A stretch of DNA of 64,000 nucleotides from Ruminococcus sp. (GTDB lineage: Bacteria; Bacillota_A; Clostridia; Oscillospirales; Ruminococcaceae): the NCBI RefSeq assembly GCF_024684275.1, contig NZ_JAIKXF010000055.1:62001-126000 (forward strand), read 5' to 3'. Of this stretch, positions 52,027 to 61,683 are shown piece by piece. A program made the translations under genes and the position numbers. The notes under the pieces were generated by a model. It was not told the DNA's origin and did no database searches. It saw nothing but the letters and a program-made list of their open reading frames with translations. Position 1 is the stretch's first letter. Each line of letters begins with the position of its first letter.

Positions 52027-52962
52027 ATGAAACACCGCGTCAAACAGGAAGTGTTGACTATGAAAGATAAAATTATCGGTCTGCTGAAAAGTCCTGTGCT
52101 TGCTATGCTTTTATTCCTGTCAGTTATTCTTACCTTTTCCCTCACTTCCTCATTCGGACAGAATGAGAACTCGGAAACAGCAGGAGCATTTGCAGTTGCC
52201 GCTGTCGATGCGGCTGCGGACATTGTCAACGATGAGCTGACCACCTGTCCCGTTACTGCCTGCACAACGACTTCCACGACCACTACAGTAACTACAGCAA
52301 TTACAACAACAACTTCGCCATATGAGGTGCTGCAGCCCGACCGCTATGCAGGGACCTCTCCCAACAGTGCGTTTTATCAGGAAAGGCTTGCAGTTGCAGG
52401 AGATTCTCTTGCACTTGGATTCTGCTATTACGGCTTTGTACCTAAAATGCACAGTATCGCAGGGGATTCAGTATCCATGTGGAATCTGGACTACTTTACC
52501 TTCGACCACGGAAACGGGGAGCTCGGGCTGGTGGACTCCATAACCGAGGTACGCCCGAGACTGCTTTATATCTCAGTGGGAATGAACGACATAAACATGA
52601 ATAATCCCGAAAATTATGTGAAGCGCTACCGCGAGGTCATCGACGAGATAATAAGGCGTATGCCGGAGATAAATATCGTGGTCGCAGCTATAACTCCTGT
52701 GTGCTCTTACTGCACTGTTGTGAAAAACAGCATTATCCGCGAATATAATACGGCTCTTGAAAAAATGGTAAAGGATATAGACTCGGAACAGGTCATCTAT
52801 TTTGACGCATATTCCGTTGTCTCTGACAAGGAGCAGAATCTCCGTGAGGATTACACCTCGGGTGACGGTATGCATATCTATATCCCCTGCTACAATGATA
52901 TTCTGACCGCCCTTTTTGATTTTCTTGATACTACGGAACTCAAAAAACGACTTGACGGATAA
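52027..52962 (+). CDS. Membrane-anchored SGNH/GDSL hydrolase
   Basis: Protein of 311 residues; GGAG lies 7 nt before ATG 52027, though the ATG at 52060 is also possible. A membrane anchor is at ~22-40 and a Thr-rich linker at ~70-95. The SGNH domain (~115-311) has Ser in VAGDSLALGFCYYG, Gly/Asn in ISVGMNDINMNN, and the Asp-His pair in SGDGMHIYIPCYND. It likely removes acyl groups from cell-wall or external glycans. A ~180-nt leader and a shared terminator with the his operon flank it. Confidence 0.88.
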   Translation: MKHRVKQEVLTMKDKIIGLLKSPVLAMLLFLSVILTFSLTSSFGQNENSETAGAFAVAAVDAAADIVNDELTTCPVTACTTTSTTTTVTTAITTTTSPYEVLQPDRYAGTSPNSAFYQERLAVAGDSLALGFCYYGFVPKMHSIAGDSVSMWNLDYFTFDHGNGELGLVDSITEVRPRLLYISVGMNDINMNNPENYVKRYREVIDEIIRRMPEINIVVAAITPVCSYCTVVKNSIIREYNTALEKMVKDIDSEQVIYFDAYSVVSDKEQNLREDYTSGDGMHIYIPCYNDILTALFDFLDTTELKKRLDG

Positions 52963-52965
52963 AAT

Positions 52966-52999
52966 AAAGCCTGAGAAGAACTTGCTTCTCAGGCTTTTT
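52966..52999. terminator. Bidirectional terminator between hydrolase and his operon
   Basis: 13-bp stem AAAGCCTGAGAAG/CTTCTCAGGCTTT with a 6-nt loop; TTTTAT on the plus strand and TTATTTT on the minus strand. Confidence 0.9.
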
Positions 53000-53000
53000 A

Positions 53001-53339
53001 TCATGTATTTTTATCTACCTCGTGGAACTTCTTGAGATTGCCTATCTTCTCGTTTCTCTCATCGAGAACTCTCTCGACCTCAGACCAGTCAAGTCCCTGA
53101 TTTGCGCAGAGCACCATTACATGGTAAAGCAGGTCATTTATCTCGTTCATAAGCTCGTCGTTGTCGCCGTTCTTGGCTGCGATAACTGTTTCGGTAGCCT
53201 CCTCGCCTACCTTCTTGCATATCTTGTCCACGCCCTTTTCAAAGAGATAGCAGGTATAAGAATTCTCAGCAGCTGTGCCGTTCTCGAACTGCTTCTTTCT
53301 CTCCTTGATAACTTCAAAAATTTCCTGATAAACTGTCAT
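53001..53339 (-). CDS. hisE: Phosphoribosyl-ATP pyrophosphatase HisE
   Basis: MazG-like enzyme of 112 residues that hydrolyses PR-ATP to PR-AMP, the second step of histidine synthesis. Motifs are SYTCYLFEKGVDKICKKVGEEATETV and NDLLYHVMVL. It is the last gene of the operon, its ATG overlapping the hisI stop; it is separate from HisI, unlike the fused enterobacterial form. Confidence 0.95.
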   Translation of the reverse strand: MTVYQEIFEVIKERKKQFENGTAAENSYTCYLFEKGVDKICKKVGEEATETVIAAKNGDNDELMNEINDLLYHVMVLCANQGLDWSEVERVLDERNEKIGNLKKFHEVDKNT

Positions 53340-53689
53340 TATTCATTCTCCTCATTATTATATATTTCGTTGAAAAAGCAGCTGTAGCTTCCTGTGTGAC
53401 AGGCAACTCCCGTCTGCTCAACATTTACAAGCAGTGTGTCGTTGTCGCAGTCTCCGTATATGGATACGACCTTCTGTAAATGACCGCTTGTTGCGCCCTT
53501 GTTCCAGTACTCCTGACGAGAGCGGCTCCAGAACCATGTATAGCCTGTTTCGAGAGTCTTTTTAAGGCTCTCCTTGTTCATATATGCAAGCATAAGAACA
53601 GTTTTTGTATTGACCTCATAGCATATCGCAGGGATAAGCTCTCCCTTTACGAAAAATTTGTCAAGGTCGTTCAAGTCTATCTTTATCAT
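53339..53689 (-). CDS. hisI: Phosphoribosyl-AMP cyclohydrolase HisI
   Basis: Enzyme of 116 residues opening the purine ring of PR-AMP (third step). Motifs are [34 protein letters not shown] and [13 protein letters not shown]; the Cys residues bind Zn. ATG 53689 is used after AAAGGT. A 12-codon upstream extension overlaps the cytidine deaminase gene. Confidence 0.95.
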   Translation of the reverse strand: MIKIDLNDLDKFFVKGELIPAICYEVNTKTVLMLAYMNKESLKKTLETGYTWFWSRSRQEYWNKGATSGHLQKVVSIYGDCDNDTLLVNVEQTGVACHTGSYSCFFNEIYNNEENE

Positions 53690-53706
53690 TGTTTTTACCT
53701 TTCGTT

Positions 53707-54105
53707 TCAATAATCTATCCACCACTCGGGAGTTATATCGCCGAGCTTTATGACCTTGTCCTTGCTGTAATCGAGCATTATCTCGATATCCTTATAGCTT
53801 TCAGGCATAAGCTGCACCATAAGCTCACGGCAGGCTCCGCATGGAGCGCCCTTGCCTTCAAAGGGTGGTATGCAAAGCACCTTGTCTATCTCGTTTTCGC
53901 CATTAGTTATCATGCTGAATATGGCATTTCTCTCAGCGCATATACCAAGTGAGGAACAGGTATCAATACATACTCCCGTATATATTTTCCCCGATTTGCT
54001 CAGCACAGCTGCCGAGACCTCGCCTGCTGTAACATATTCGGATATGCGGCGCGGCGCAAGAACAGCTTTTGCAGCTGCATACATCTCCTGCCATATCTTG
54101 TCCAT
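53707..54105 (-). CDS. Cytidine deaminase-like protein
   Basis: Zn-dependent deaminase of 132 residues. CAERNA supplies the Zn-Cys and catalytic Glu, and PCGACRE the other two Cys. The N-terminal ~20 residues differ from classic Cdd. The usual substrate is (deoxy)cytidine. It is inserted in the his operon between hisF and hisI; the link to histidine is not obvious, other than shared need for nucleotide salvage. Confidence 0.88.
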   Translation of the reverse strand: MDKIWQEMYAAAKAVLAPRRISEYVTAGEVSAAVLSKSGKIYTGVCIDTCSSLGICAERNAIFSMITNGENEIDKVLCIPPFEGKGAPCGACRELMVQLMPESYKDIEIMLDYSKDKVIKLGDITPEWWIDY

Positions 54106-54108
54106 GGT

Positions 54109-54495
54109 TCATTGCTCCTCCTTTTCGACAGGTTTACCGTTTTCGTCAAAATTTGCGCGGAGCTTCATCATAACTGTGGTCATGGAGCAGCTCATCATAA
54201 GCACGATCACAACAGCAGCAGCAAGCGCAACTATGGCTGCTTTTTTTTCGCTTGTGATAAAGGCTGCATTCACCGCGAGAGTTGTCAGCACTATACCCGC
54301 AATACCTGCTCTTATCCAGTACTTACCGCAGGTCTTGTTGGCGTATTCCCAAGTGTCCCTGCTCTTTTTGGCACTTCCTGTAAGCACTCCCATTTTCATT
54401 TCCGTATCCTCGGGAGCACGGAATTTCATATAATAGCCGCCAAAAATAGCTGCCGCTGAAAAAATAATGTCCAATATCAGAAAAAACCAAAGCAT
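54109..54495 (-). CDS. SdpI-like small membrane protein
   Basis: Protein of 128 residues; ATG 54495 sits 8 nt after GAGG. Three or four membrane segments are seen. The loop MKMGVLTGSAKKSRDTWEYANKTCG holds the family pattern G.RT..s.k...TW..aN. SdpI relatives include an immunity protein against the SdpC toxin and many of unknown role. It lies 3 nt before the deaminase gene in the his operon. Confidence 0.7.
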   Translation of the reverse strand: MLWFFLILDIIFSAAAIFGGYYMKFRAPEDTEMKMGVLTGSAKKSRDTWEYANKTCGKYWIRAGIAGIVLTTLAVNAAFITSEKKAAIVALAAAVVIVLMMSCSMTTVMMKLRANFDENGKPVEKEEQ

Positions 54496-54518
54496 AGCTC
54501 TCACCTCACGTACAAAGC

Positions 54519-55274
54519 TTATCTGACTATTACGCCCTTACCGCGGCAGTAGTCCTTAACCTCGCCGACTGTCAGCTCCTTGAAGTGGAATAATGAAGCT
54601 GCAAGTGCCGCTGTTGCTCCTGTTTTCTCAAAAACCTCATAGAAGTCGTTTATCTTTCCTGCTCCGCCGCTGGCGATAACAGGTATGGAGCAGTTGTCAC
54701 ATACAGCCTTCAGCATAGGAATGTCAAATCCCTCCTTAGTGCCGTCTGCGTCTATTGAGTTCAGGCATATCTCGCCTGCACCCAGCTTTTCAATAGTGTG
54801 GACCCAGTCGATAAGGTCTATGCCCATGTCCTTGCGTCCGCCGTTGATATATACTGTCCACTTGTTATCGGCTAACTTCTTTGCGTCGATGCCTACGCAG
54901 ATACACTGACTGCCGAAAATGTCCGCACCGTCCTTAATAAGCTGAGGGTTCTGTACAGCCTGTGAGTTTACCGAGACCTTGTCTGCACCTGCTCTGAGAG
55001 CCTCGCGGATATCGTCAACGGTCTTGATACCGCCGCCTACTGTAAGAGGTACGAATACCTTTTTCGCTGTGTCTCTTACAACGTCGAGGAATACTCCGCG
55101 CCCCTCAAATGAAGCCGTAATGTCATAGAAAACTATCTCATCGGCGCCCTGCTTGTTGTACTCCTCTGCGCACTCAACCGGGTCGCCTACATCGCGGACT
55201 CCCTCAAAATTTACGCCCTTTACTACCTTGCCGTTTCTTACGTCAAGACAAGGGATTATTCTCTTTGCAAGCAT
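54519..55274 (-). CDS. hisF: Imidazole glycerol phosphate synthase, cyclase subunit HisF
   Basis: TIM barrel of 251 residues. It starts [20 protein letters not shown] with catalytic Asp11, and Asp in [22 protein letters not shown] near 130. With HisH it converts PRFAR and ammonia to IGP and AICAR. Confidence 0.96.
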   Translation of the reverse strand: MLAKRIIPCLDVRNGKVVKGVNFEGVRDVGDPVECAEEYNKQGADEIVFYDITASFEGRGVFLDVVRDTAKKVFVPLTVGGGIKTVDDIREALRAGADKVSVNSQAVQNPQLIKDGADIFGSQCICVGIDAKKLADNKWTVYINGGRKDMGIDLIDWVHTIEKLGAGEICLNSIDADGTKEGFDIPMLKAVCDNCSIPVIASGGAGKINDFYEVFEKTGATAALAASLFHFKELTVGEVKDYCRGKGVIVR

Positions 55275-55288
55275 TATTTCACTTCCTT

Positions 55289-55492
55289 TTATCCGTTCTT
55301 AGCTTTTTTGTACATTTTAATAGATGAATACACCATTACAGGCAGAGATATGAGAATGATCACACCTAAAATACGCTTTACCCAGTCATTCATCTCAATG
55401 CCGGCTAACCTCATTAATATGATAATAACTGAGCATATACTGCCTGACAATAATGATATTATCCATGGTTTTGTAGGTTTTACATCATTCAT
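55289..55492 (-). CDS. Small two-span membrane protein
   Basis: Protein of 67 residues with GGAG 7 nt before ATG 55492. Two hydrophobic helices ([20 protein letters not shown] and [18 protein letters not shown]) with basic ends. Not recognised. It is inserted between hisA and hisF, its start just 2 nt from the hisA stop. Confidence 0.7.
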   Translation of the reverse strand: MNDVKPTKPWIISLLSGSICSVIIILMRLAGIEMNDWVKRILGVIILISLPVMVYSSIKMYKKAKNG

Positions 55493-55493
55493 A

Positions 55494-56219
55494 TTACTTC
55501 TCCGCATATTCAACGGCTTCTCTCAGATTGAGAGTGCCTTTATAAATCGACTTTCCGCAGATAGTACCGTACAGTCCCATTTCCTTGCAGGCGATGATGT
55601 CGTCCATAGTGTGGACTCCGCCGCTTGCAACGATATTTGCTCTGCCCTCTGTAGCGTCAGCAAGCTTTTTCAGCTGCTCGCAGTTTACGCCCGAGAGAGT
55701 GCCGTCCTTAGATATATCGGTGAAAATGAAGTACTTAACGCCTGATTCTATCATCTTATCCGCAAGGTCGATGTAGTGTACGTCAGAGCTTTCGAGCCAG
55801 CCCTCTGTAGCCACCATTTCGTTCACAGCGTCTATCCCTACGACTATTTTCTCACTGCCGAATTTCTCGACAGCTTCGCAGACAAGCTTTGGGTTTTTAA
55901 GAGCAACAGAGCCGAGAATAACTCTTGTGATACCCATATCAAGGTACTCCTGAATGGTCTGTATACTGCGGATCCCGCCGCCAAGCTCTACTTTTAGATT
56001 TGTCTTTTCGGCAACGTCTGTATATATCTTAGTGTTGACAGGTCTGCCCTCTTTTGCACCGTCAAGGTCTACCATATGTATCCACTGAGCGCCTGCTGCC
56101 TCAAAGCTCCTTGCGGTTTCGAGATAGTCGGAGGCTACCTTTTCAACTGTGGAAAAGTCGCCCTTGAACAAGCGCACACAATTTCCGTCCTTTATATCTA
56201 TTGCAGGTAAAATTATCAT
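55494..56219 (-). CDS. hisA: ProFAR isomerase HisA
   Basis: TIM-barrel Amadori isomerase of 241 residues. It starts MIILPAIDIKDGNCVRLFKG with catalytic Asp8; the second Asp is in TDISKDGTLSGVN. It is the fourth pathway step and follows the flavodoxin gene by 2 nt. Confidence 0.96.
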   Translation of the reverse strand: MIILPAIDIKDGNCVRLFKGDFSTVEKVASDYLETARSFEAAGAQWIHMVDLDGAKEGRPVNTKIYTDVAEKTNLKVELGGGIRSIQTIQEYLDMGITRVILGSVALKNPKLVCEAVEKFGSEKIVVGIDAVNEMVATEGWLESSDVHYIDLADKMIESGVKYFIFTDISKDGTLSGVNCEQLKKLADATEGRANIVASGGVHTMDDIIACKEMGLYGTICGKSIYKGTLNLREAVEYAEK

Positions 56220-56221
56220 TA

Positions 56222-56755
56222 TTATTCTCCTTTTGCCTTGATAAGCCCGAGAAGAGACTCAAGATTTTTCTTGTCTGTCCAGTCGACCTTTTTGTCCTTG
56301 ACCTCCAGCATTGGGCGGTCGTAATCTTTAAGCTCTGCCTGATCCTTCTTTTCAAGCATTTTGATGTAAAGCTTCATCATCGCTTTGTCGGGAAAGCTGA
56401 GATCGTCCATATTCCATGAACCGCGATAGTAAAACAAAGGTATGTCTGAGAGCTCGCCGCTGAGGTTCTTGTTTTTCAGTATCCCAATTACCTCATCGCT
56501 GTAGGGAGCAAGTCCGCAGCAGTAAACGAATATTCTCTTGCCCTTCAGTGCTGTGATATTCTTTTTCAAGAACGCTATTCCTGCTATAGATGAGGCATAA
56601 ATACCGCCGCCGAGGATTATTGTATCGTATTTTTCGACCTCTTTTATATCAGCTTTCTTTGTATCTATTACCTTAAAGCCTGTCTCCTGCGAGAGCCACT
56701 GTGCATACCTTGCAGAGGATCCGTATTTGGAACGACAGAGTATTATTCCATTCAT
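56222..56755 (-). CDS. Flavodoxin-domain protein
   Basis: Protein of 177 residues, similar in layout to protoporphyrinogen oxidase HemG and other flavodoxin_5 proteins. The FMN-binding phosphate loop is RSKYGSSARYAQWL near residue 8, and IILGGGIYASSIAG is the second FMN loop. It probably carries FMN and transfers electrons to an unknown partner. It is inserted in the his operon after the phosphatase gene. Confidence 0.8.
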   Translation of the reverse strand: MNGIILCRSKYGSSARYAQWLSQETGFKVIDTKKADIKEVEKYDTIILGGGIYASSIAGIAFLKKNITALKGKRIFVYCCGLAPYSDEVIGILKNKNLSGELSDIPLFYYRGSWNMDDLSFPDKAMMKLYIKMLEKKDQAELKDYDRPMLEVKDKKVDWTDKKNLESLLGLIKAKGE

Positions 56756-56759
56756 TTTC

Positions 56760-57449
56760 TTACCTCATTAGTTTATTTCTTATTACTTCTGCGTACTCTG
56801 ACGGAAGTCCGACAGCTTCAAAATAGTTCTCAACGCTGCCGAAGCGCTCTGTGAAAAGGTCAATAAAGCCGTTCATGCTCCTTTCGTTTGCGAGTACGAT
56901 ATTTCTGTCTACCTGCGGGTGGGCTGCCAGAAAAGCTTCAAGCCTTTTGTGATTGTACTCACGGCTGACCACATAATTGCTGACTATATCCTCTCTGTCA
57001 GCGCCGCAAAGCATTAGTACTATTGCACTTACAACACCTGTTCTGTCCTTGCCTGCTGTGCAGTGAAAAAGAACTCCGCCCATTGCTTCTGCCATCGTTT
57101 TCATAACATTCGGCATATTCTCCGCAAGAGCTATATCCATATATGAACGCGGAACAGCTTCAAGGCTTTCGGGCACTCCGCTGCCCTCTGTTATGGGGAA
57201 ATGATGATACTCAAATCCAGCAATACCTGCAAGTCCGTTTGGAGATTTCTGCACTTCACTATCTGTGCGCATATCTATTATTGTAGTGATATGAGCCGAA
57301 AGAAGCTTATCAATATCCTCCTCAGACGGAACAGATGTAACATCACTGCGCCAGAATACGCTGTTCTTCGTAGTTCTTCCGTCAGATGTCTTTATCCCTC
57401 CAAGCTCTCGGGTATTGTATGAACATGAAAGCAGGCTCTTATATGTCAT
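56760..57449 (-). CDS. Tyrosine phosphatase-like protein (CX5R type)
   Basis: Protein of 229 residues. The active-site loop FHCTAGKDRTG has Cys and Arg of CX5R. The N-terminal YNTRELGGIKTSDGRTTK with FWRSD is typical of the Y_phosphatase3/LipA group. It starts by ATGA overlap with hisH. Relatives act on phosphotyrosine, phosphoinositides or small phosphates. Because no histidinol-phosphatase gene is seen in this operon, it is a conceivable but unproven candidate for that step. Confidence 0.88.
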   Translation of the reverse strand: MTYKSLLSCSYNTRELGGIKTSDGRTTKNSVFWRSDVTSVPSEEDIDKLLSAHITTIIDMRTDSEVQKSPNGLAGIAGFEYHHFPITEGSGVPESLEAVPRSYMDIALAENMPNVMKTMAEAMGGVLFHCTAGKDRTGVVSAIVLMLCGADREDIVSNYVVSREYNHKRLEAFLAAHPQVDRNIVLANERSMNGFIDLFTERFGSVENYFEAVGLPSEYAEVIRNKLMR

Positions 57450-58048
57450 ATAAGCTCTCCGAAGCTGCGAAGTATCTTCAGACCTGTTTCGCCGCTCTTT
57501 TCAGGGTGAAACTGTGCTCCGTAAACGTACTTTCCGTCGTAAACAAGAGCAGGGACACATCCGCCGTACTCAACATATGCGGCAATATTCTTATCCGCGC
57601 AGTGTGCCTTGTAGGAGTGAACGAAGTAAACGTACTCATTATCGCCAACATTTGCAAGGAGCGGACAGTCATTGAGCTTTTCAAGCTTGTTCCAGCCCAT
57701 GTGAGGGATTATAAGCTCAGGCTCTTCCATTTTGCGGACGCTGCCGCCGATAAGTCCGAGACCGTCACACTCCTCAAACTCATAGCCCTTGTCGAATATG
57801 AGCTGCATACCGAGACAGATGCCGAGAAACGGCTTTCTTGCGGCTTCTTCCTTGATAGTGTCCACAAGTCCTGTAGCTTCAAGCTTTTTCATAGCCGCAG
57901 GAAATGCACCGACACCGGGAAGTATCACCGCGTCAGCTGCCTTTACCGACTCCTTGTCGCTGACAAGTCTGCTTTCAAGTCCGAGATAGTCAAGAGCATT
58001 CTTTACGCTGAAAATATTTCCTGCGCCGTAGTCGATTATTGCGATCAT
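57446..58048 (-). CDS. hisH: IGP synthase, glutaminase subunit HisH
   Basis: Class I amidotransferase of 200 residues. It starts MIAIIDYGAGNIFSVKNAL. The nucleophile Cys is in FLGICLGMQLIF and the His-x-Glu in AQFHPEKSG. It supplies ammonia to HisF. Its stop overlaps the phosphatase start. Confidence 0.96.
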   Translation of the reverse strand: MIAIIDYGAGNIFSVKNALDYLGLESRLVSDKESVKAADAVILPGVGAFPAAMKKLEATGLVDTIKEEAARKPFLGICLGMQLIFDKGYEFEECDGLGLIGGSVRKMEEPELIIPHMGWNKLEKLNDCPLLANVGDNEYVYFVHSYKAHCADKNIAAYVEYGGCVPALVYDGKYVYGAQFHPEKSGETGLKILRSFGELI

Positions 58049-58629
58049 CAGAGAACTCCTTTCGTGGAGAGAGTTGAGCCGTCCTTATTCTCGGTAACGG
58101 CTGTTTTCAGAGCGTGAGCAACCGCCTTATACACAGCCTCTGCCTTGTGGTGGTCGTTGCTGCCGTAAAGCAGGTTGATGTGCAGTGTCATGCCCGAATT
58201 AAAAGCAAAAGCACGGAAAAACTCCTCTGTCATGCAGAGATCATAGCCGCCGCAGCTCTGATTTGTAAATTCACAGTTGAATACAAGAAACGGTCTGTTG
58301 CTCAGGTCAAGACTTGCCATTGCAAGTGACTCGTCCATAGGGATATATGCAGTGCCATAGCGGACTATACCCGACTTTGCGCCGAGAGCCTGTCCCAGTG
58401 CCTGTCCCAGAGCGATACCTGTGTCTTCAATGGTGTGGTGACAGTCAACGTGGAGGTCGCCCTTTACCTTAACGGACATACTTATTCCGCTGTGTACCGA
58501 CAGAGCAGTCAGCATATGGTCGAAAAAGCCTATGCTTGTATCTATATCAGCCTTTCCCTTTTCGTCAAGAGAAACTGATACCTTTATCTGAGTTTCCTTT
58601 GTAACTCTTTCTATTTCAGCCTTGCGCAT
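58048..58629 (-). CDS. hisB: Imidazoleglycerol-phosphate dehydratase HisB
   Basis: Mn-dependent enzyme of 193 residues. HHxxE-type motifs are GFFDHMLTALSVHSG, DCHHTIEDTGIALG and NDHHKAEAVYKAVAHAL. Only the dehydratase domain is present; the bifunctional phosphatase part of enterobacterial HisB is absent, so another histidinol phosphatase is needed. Confidence 0.96.
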   Translation of the reverse strand: MRKAEIERVTKETQIKVSVSLDEKGKADIDTSIGFFDHMLTALSVHSGISMSVKVKGDLHVDCHHTIEDTGIALGQALGQALGAKSGIVRYGTAYIPMDESLAMASLDLSNRPFLVFNCEFTNQSCGGYDLCMTEEFFRAFAFNSGMTLHINLLYGSNDHHKAEAVYKAVAHALKTAVTENKDGSTLSTKGVL

Positions 58630-58643
58630 TGCAGCCGCCTCCT

Positions 58644-59702
58644 TTATTTTCTGAAGTAGTTTTCAAGCACTTCCATAAAACGTGCATTCTCCTCAGCACT
58701 TCCCGATGTGATACGGATCGCGCCATTGATTTTTCTTATTGCAATGGAATTATCAAGCATGAACTGATATATCTTCTCAGCCTCATCAGTTTTTATGAAC
58801 ACAAAGTTAGTGCAGGTATCGTATACCTTTTCAAAGCAGCTGTATTTCTCGTTGAGAGCCGTAATATCGCTGTGGAGCTTCTTTGTGTTTGCGATGATAG
58901 CGGCGCGGCAGTCTGCAAGGTACTGCTTCTCGCTGAGTATATCCGCAACTATGGTCTGCGCTACACTGTCGTTGTTATACGGAGATTTAGCTGCACGTAT
59001 AGCATTGGTTATGGTCTTGTTTGCAACTGCGAAGCCGAATCTTACAGCTGCCATACCGATAGCCTTTGAGCAGGTCTTTAAGATAATGAGATTGCTGTAA
59101 TTATTGACCTCGTCAAGAATTGACTGATCCCAGAAATCCATATATGCTTCATCAAGGATAATGAGTACATCTTCAAGAGACTCTATTATCTTTCTTACAG
59201 CAGCTCTGTCAAGACCGAGTGATGTTGGGTTACAGGGATTTGAGAAAATAAGTCCCTTTGCGCCTTTTTCCTTGCAGAAGGCAATGAGCTTGTCAGGATC
59301 AATTGTCAGATCTGCTTCCTTCTGGTAGGTCTCAACATTTACCTCGTAAAGCTGTGCGTAGAACTGATACATTGAAAAATCGTAGGATACATTCACCACT
59401 GTGTCCCCTGCCTCAAAAAAGCAGCCCTCAATAATGCTGATAAGCTCATCTGAGCCGTTTCCCGCGCTGATAAGCTCCTCAGGAACGTTATAAAGCTCTG
59501 AAAATGCCTTTATGGGAGCCTTTGCAAGACAGTCGGGATAGCGGTTGAAATCTATCTGGGAAATGCTTTTTGCTATCTTTGACTTTAAGCTGTCATTAAG
59601 ATTGAAGAAGCTCTCGTTAGCGTCAAGTCTTATGTCGTAGTGTCCCGTGATAGGATCATAGGGCACTAAGTTTACCAGCTTTTTATTCAGTTTGTAACTC
59701 AT
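58644..59702 (-). CDS. hisC: Histidinol-phosphate aminotransferase HisC
   Basis: PLP enzyme of 352 residues. Motifs include SAGNGSDELI, FSNPCNPTSL and DEAYMDF. The PLP Lys is in KTCSKAIGMAAVRFGF. The ribosome site AAAGGAT precedes the ATG. It converts imidazole acetol-phosphate to histidinol-phosphate. Confidence 0.95.
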   Translation of the reverse strand: MSYKLNKKLVNLVPYDPITGHYDIRLDANESFFNLNDSLKSKIAKSISQIDFNRYPDCLAKAPIKAFSELYNVPEELISAGNGSDELISIIEGCFFEAGDTVVNVSYDFSMYQFYAQLYEVNVETYQKEADLTIDPDKLIAFCKEKGAKGLIFSNPCNPTSLGLDRAAVRKIIESLEDVLIILDEAYMDFWDQSILDEVNNYSNLIILKTCSKAIGMAAVRFGFAVANKTITNAIRAAKSPYNNDSVAQTIVADILSEKQYLADCRAAIIANTKKLHSDITALNEKYSCFEKVYDTCTNFVFIKTDEAEKIYQFMLDNSIAIRKINGAIRITSGSAEENARFMEVLENYFRK

Positions 59703-59767
59703 AATTTATCCTTTCCAAATAAACACCTATAGGGCAGCTGTATTCCAAGCCGCCCCATTGCGTTGAA

Positions 59768-61054
59768 TTAGTCTTCAAATCTTACCTTGATAGCGTTTGC
59801 GTGAGCGGTAAGTCCCTCGCGCTCTGCGATAAGAACAATGTCGTCCTTAGCCTTTCTGAGTGCGTCCTCAGTATAATAGGTGTAAGCAGTACGCTTTGTG
59901 AAGCTTGCAACACCGAGCGGCGAGAAGAAACGTGCTGTGCCGCTTGTGGGGAGGACGTGGTTAGGACCTGCATAGTAGTCGCCCAGAGGCTCTGAAGCAT
60001 AGTGACCGAGGAATATTGAGCCTGCATTGTCAAGGCTTCCAAGAAGCTCAAACGGATTCTCCATAAGTACCTCAAGGTGCTCGGGAGCTATCTCGTTTGC
60101 CAGCTCTACGCACTTTTCACGGCTGTCGGCAATGATAACTGCGCCGTAATCCTCAAGCGACTTTTCAATTATGCTCTTTCTTGAGAGATATTCCTTCTGA
60201 CGGTCTATCTCCTTTATAGTCTCGTCTGCAAGCTTCTCGCTTGTAGTTACCATAATTGCAGAAGCAAGCACATCGTGCTCAGCCTGTGACATAAGATCGG
60301 CAGCTGCAAACTTAGGGTTGGCTGTGTCATCAGCGATAACAAGTATCTCGCTGGGACCTGCTATCATGTCGATGTCAACAACGCCGTAAAGCAGCTTCTT
60401 GGCTGTGGCAACATAGATGTTTCCGGGACCAACTATCTTATCGCACTTCGGTATCTCTTCTGTGCCGTATGCAAGAGCCGCAATTGCCTGTGCACCGCCT
60501 GAGAGGAATACTCTGTCCACGCCGCAGATAGCTGCTGCAACAAGTATATCCTTGTTGGGAGTGCCGTCTTTAAGAGGCGGAGTTACCATGATTATTTCCT
60601 TGACGCCTGCTATCTTTGCAGGGATAGCGTTCATGAGTACGCTTGAAGGATATGCAGCTGTGCCGCCGGGAACGTAAAGTCCTACTCTGTGGAGACCGCG
60701 GATACGCTGTCCCATTATAACGCCGTTTTCCTTAGCAGAGATGAAGCTCTGCTCCAGCTGTCTCTGGTGGAAATCGGCAATATTCTCCTGTGCATTGAGG
60801 AGTGCGTCAACGAACTCCTGATCTGCTTCTGTAAGAGCATCATTGATGACCTCACGAGGCACCTCATAATACTGTGGAAGATTGCCGTCAAATTTGAGAG
60901 TGTAGCCCTTTACAGCCTCATCACCATTCTCCTTGACGTTCTCGATTATCTCGGAAACGACCTCTGTGACCTTCTTGTTGGTCTCACCGCTTCTCTTTTT
61001 AAGGTCACTGAGGAAAGCGACCTCATCAGTGCCGTTTGCAAATATTTTTTTCAT
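59768..61054 (-). CDS. hisD: Histidinol dehydrogenase HisD
   Basis: Zn/NAD enzyme of 428 residues, last two steps from histidinol to histidine. Motifs are GVYVPGGTAAYPSS, GPGNIYV, AGPSEILV, DLMSQAEHD (Zn ligands) and the later H in GPNHVLPTSG. It starts where hisG ends. Confidence 0.96.
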   Translation of the reverse strand: MKKIFANGTDEVAFLSDLKKRSGETNKKVTEVVSEIIENVKENGDEAVKGYTLKFDGNLPQYYEVPREVINDALTEADQEFVDALLNAQENIADFHQRQLEQSFISAKENGVIMGQRIRGLHRVGLYVPGGTAAYPSSVLMNAIPAKIAGVKEIIMVTPPLKDGTPNKDILVAAAICGVDRVFLSGGAQAIAALAYGTEEIPKCDKIVGPGNIYVATAKKLLYGVVDIDMIAGPSEILVIADDTANPKFAAADLMSQAEHDVLASAIMVTTSEKLADETIKEIDRQKEYLSRKSIIEKSLEDYGAVIIADSREKCVELANEIAPEHLEVLMENPFELLGSLDNAGSIFLGHYASEPLGDYYAGPNHVLPTSGTARFFSPLGVASFTKRTAYTYYTEDALRKAKDDIVLIAEREGLTAHANAIKVRFED

Positions 61055-61683
61055 CAGAGATTCTCCTCTATAAGTGTAATAAGTCTGTCTATTTCAGCGT
61101 GTCTCATTTTGAGACTTACGGTGTTTGCGATAAGCCTTGCAGAGATAGGTGCAACGTCCTCGATGACTTCAAGTCCGTTCTCTTTGAGGGTAGTACCTGT
61201 CTCAACAATATCAACGATACCGTCAGCAAGCTCAAGGAGAGGTGCAAGCTCAACAGAACCCTCTATCTTGATTATCTCAGTGTCCATGCCTTTCTTCTCA
61301 AAGAAGCTTCTTGCTACATTGGGGTACTTGGTAGCTATAGTCTTTATGCCGTAGCCACTGTAAAAATCATAGCCCTTCTTTGTGGCAAGAGCAAACTTGC
61401 ACTTTCCGAAACCCAGGTCAACAAGCTCATAGAACTTGCCCTTCATTTCCATGATCGTGTCCTTGCCCACAACACCCATATCGCACACGCCATGCTCAAC
61501 ATAGGTGATAACGTCGTTTGCCTTTGCGAGAACTACTTCAAGATTTGCATCAGGTACGGGAAGTATAAGCTTTCTGCCCTTTTCGCGTACAGCTGTGCAG
61601 TCAAAGCCAAGCTTTTCAAGGAGACCAACTGTATCCTTTTCCAGTCTGCCCTTTGTAAGAGCCATTCTTATAGGCTTGTTCAT
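61054..61683 (-). CDS. hisG: ATP phosphoribosyltransferase HisG, short form
   Basis: Catalytic subunit of 209 residues for the first, rate-limiting step. Motifs are RMALTKGRLEKD, YVEHGVCDMGVVG and DGIVDIVETGTTLKENGL. It lacks the C-terminal regulatory domain, matching the short HisG that needs HisZ. It overlaps hisZ by 4 nt. Confidence 0.96.
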   Translation of the reverse strand: MNKPIRMALTKGRLEKDTVGLLEKLGFDCTAVREKGRKLILPVPDANLEVVLAKANDVITYVEHGVCDMGVVGKDTIMEMKGKFYELVDLGFGKCKFALATKKGYDFYSGYGIKTIATKYPNVARSFFEKKGMDTEIIKIEGSVELAPLLELADGIVDIVETGTTLKENGLEVIEDVAPISARLIANTVSLKMRHAEIDRLITLIEENL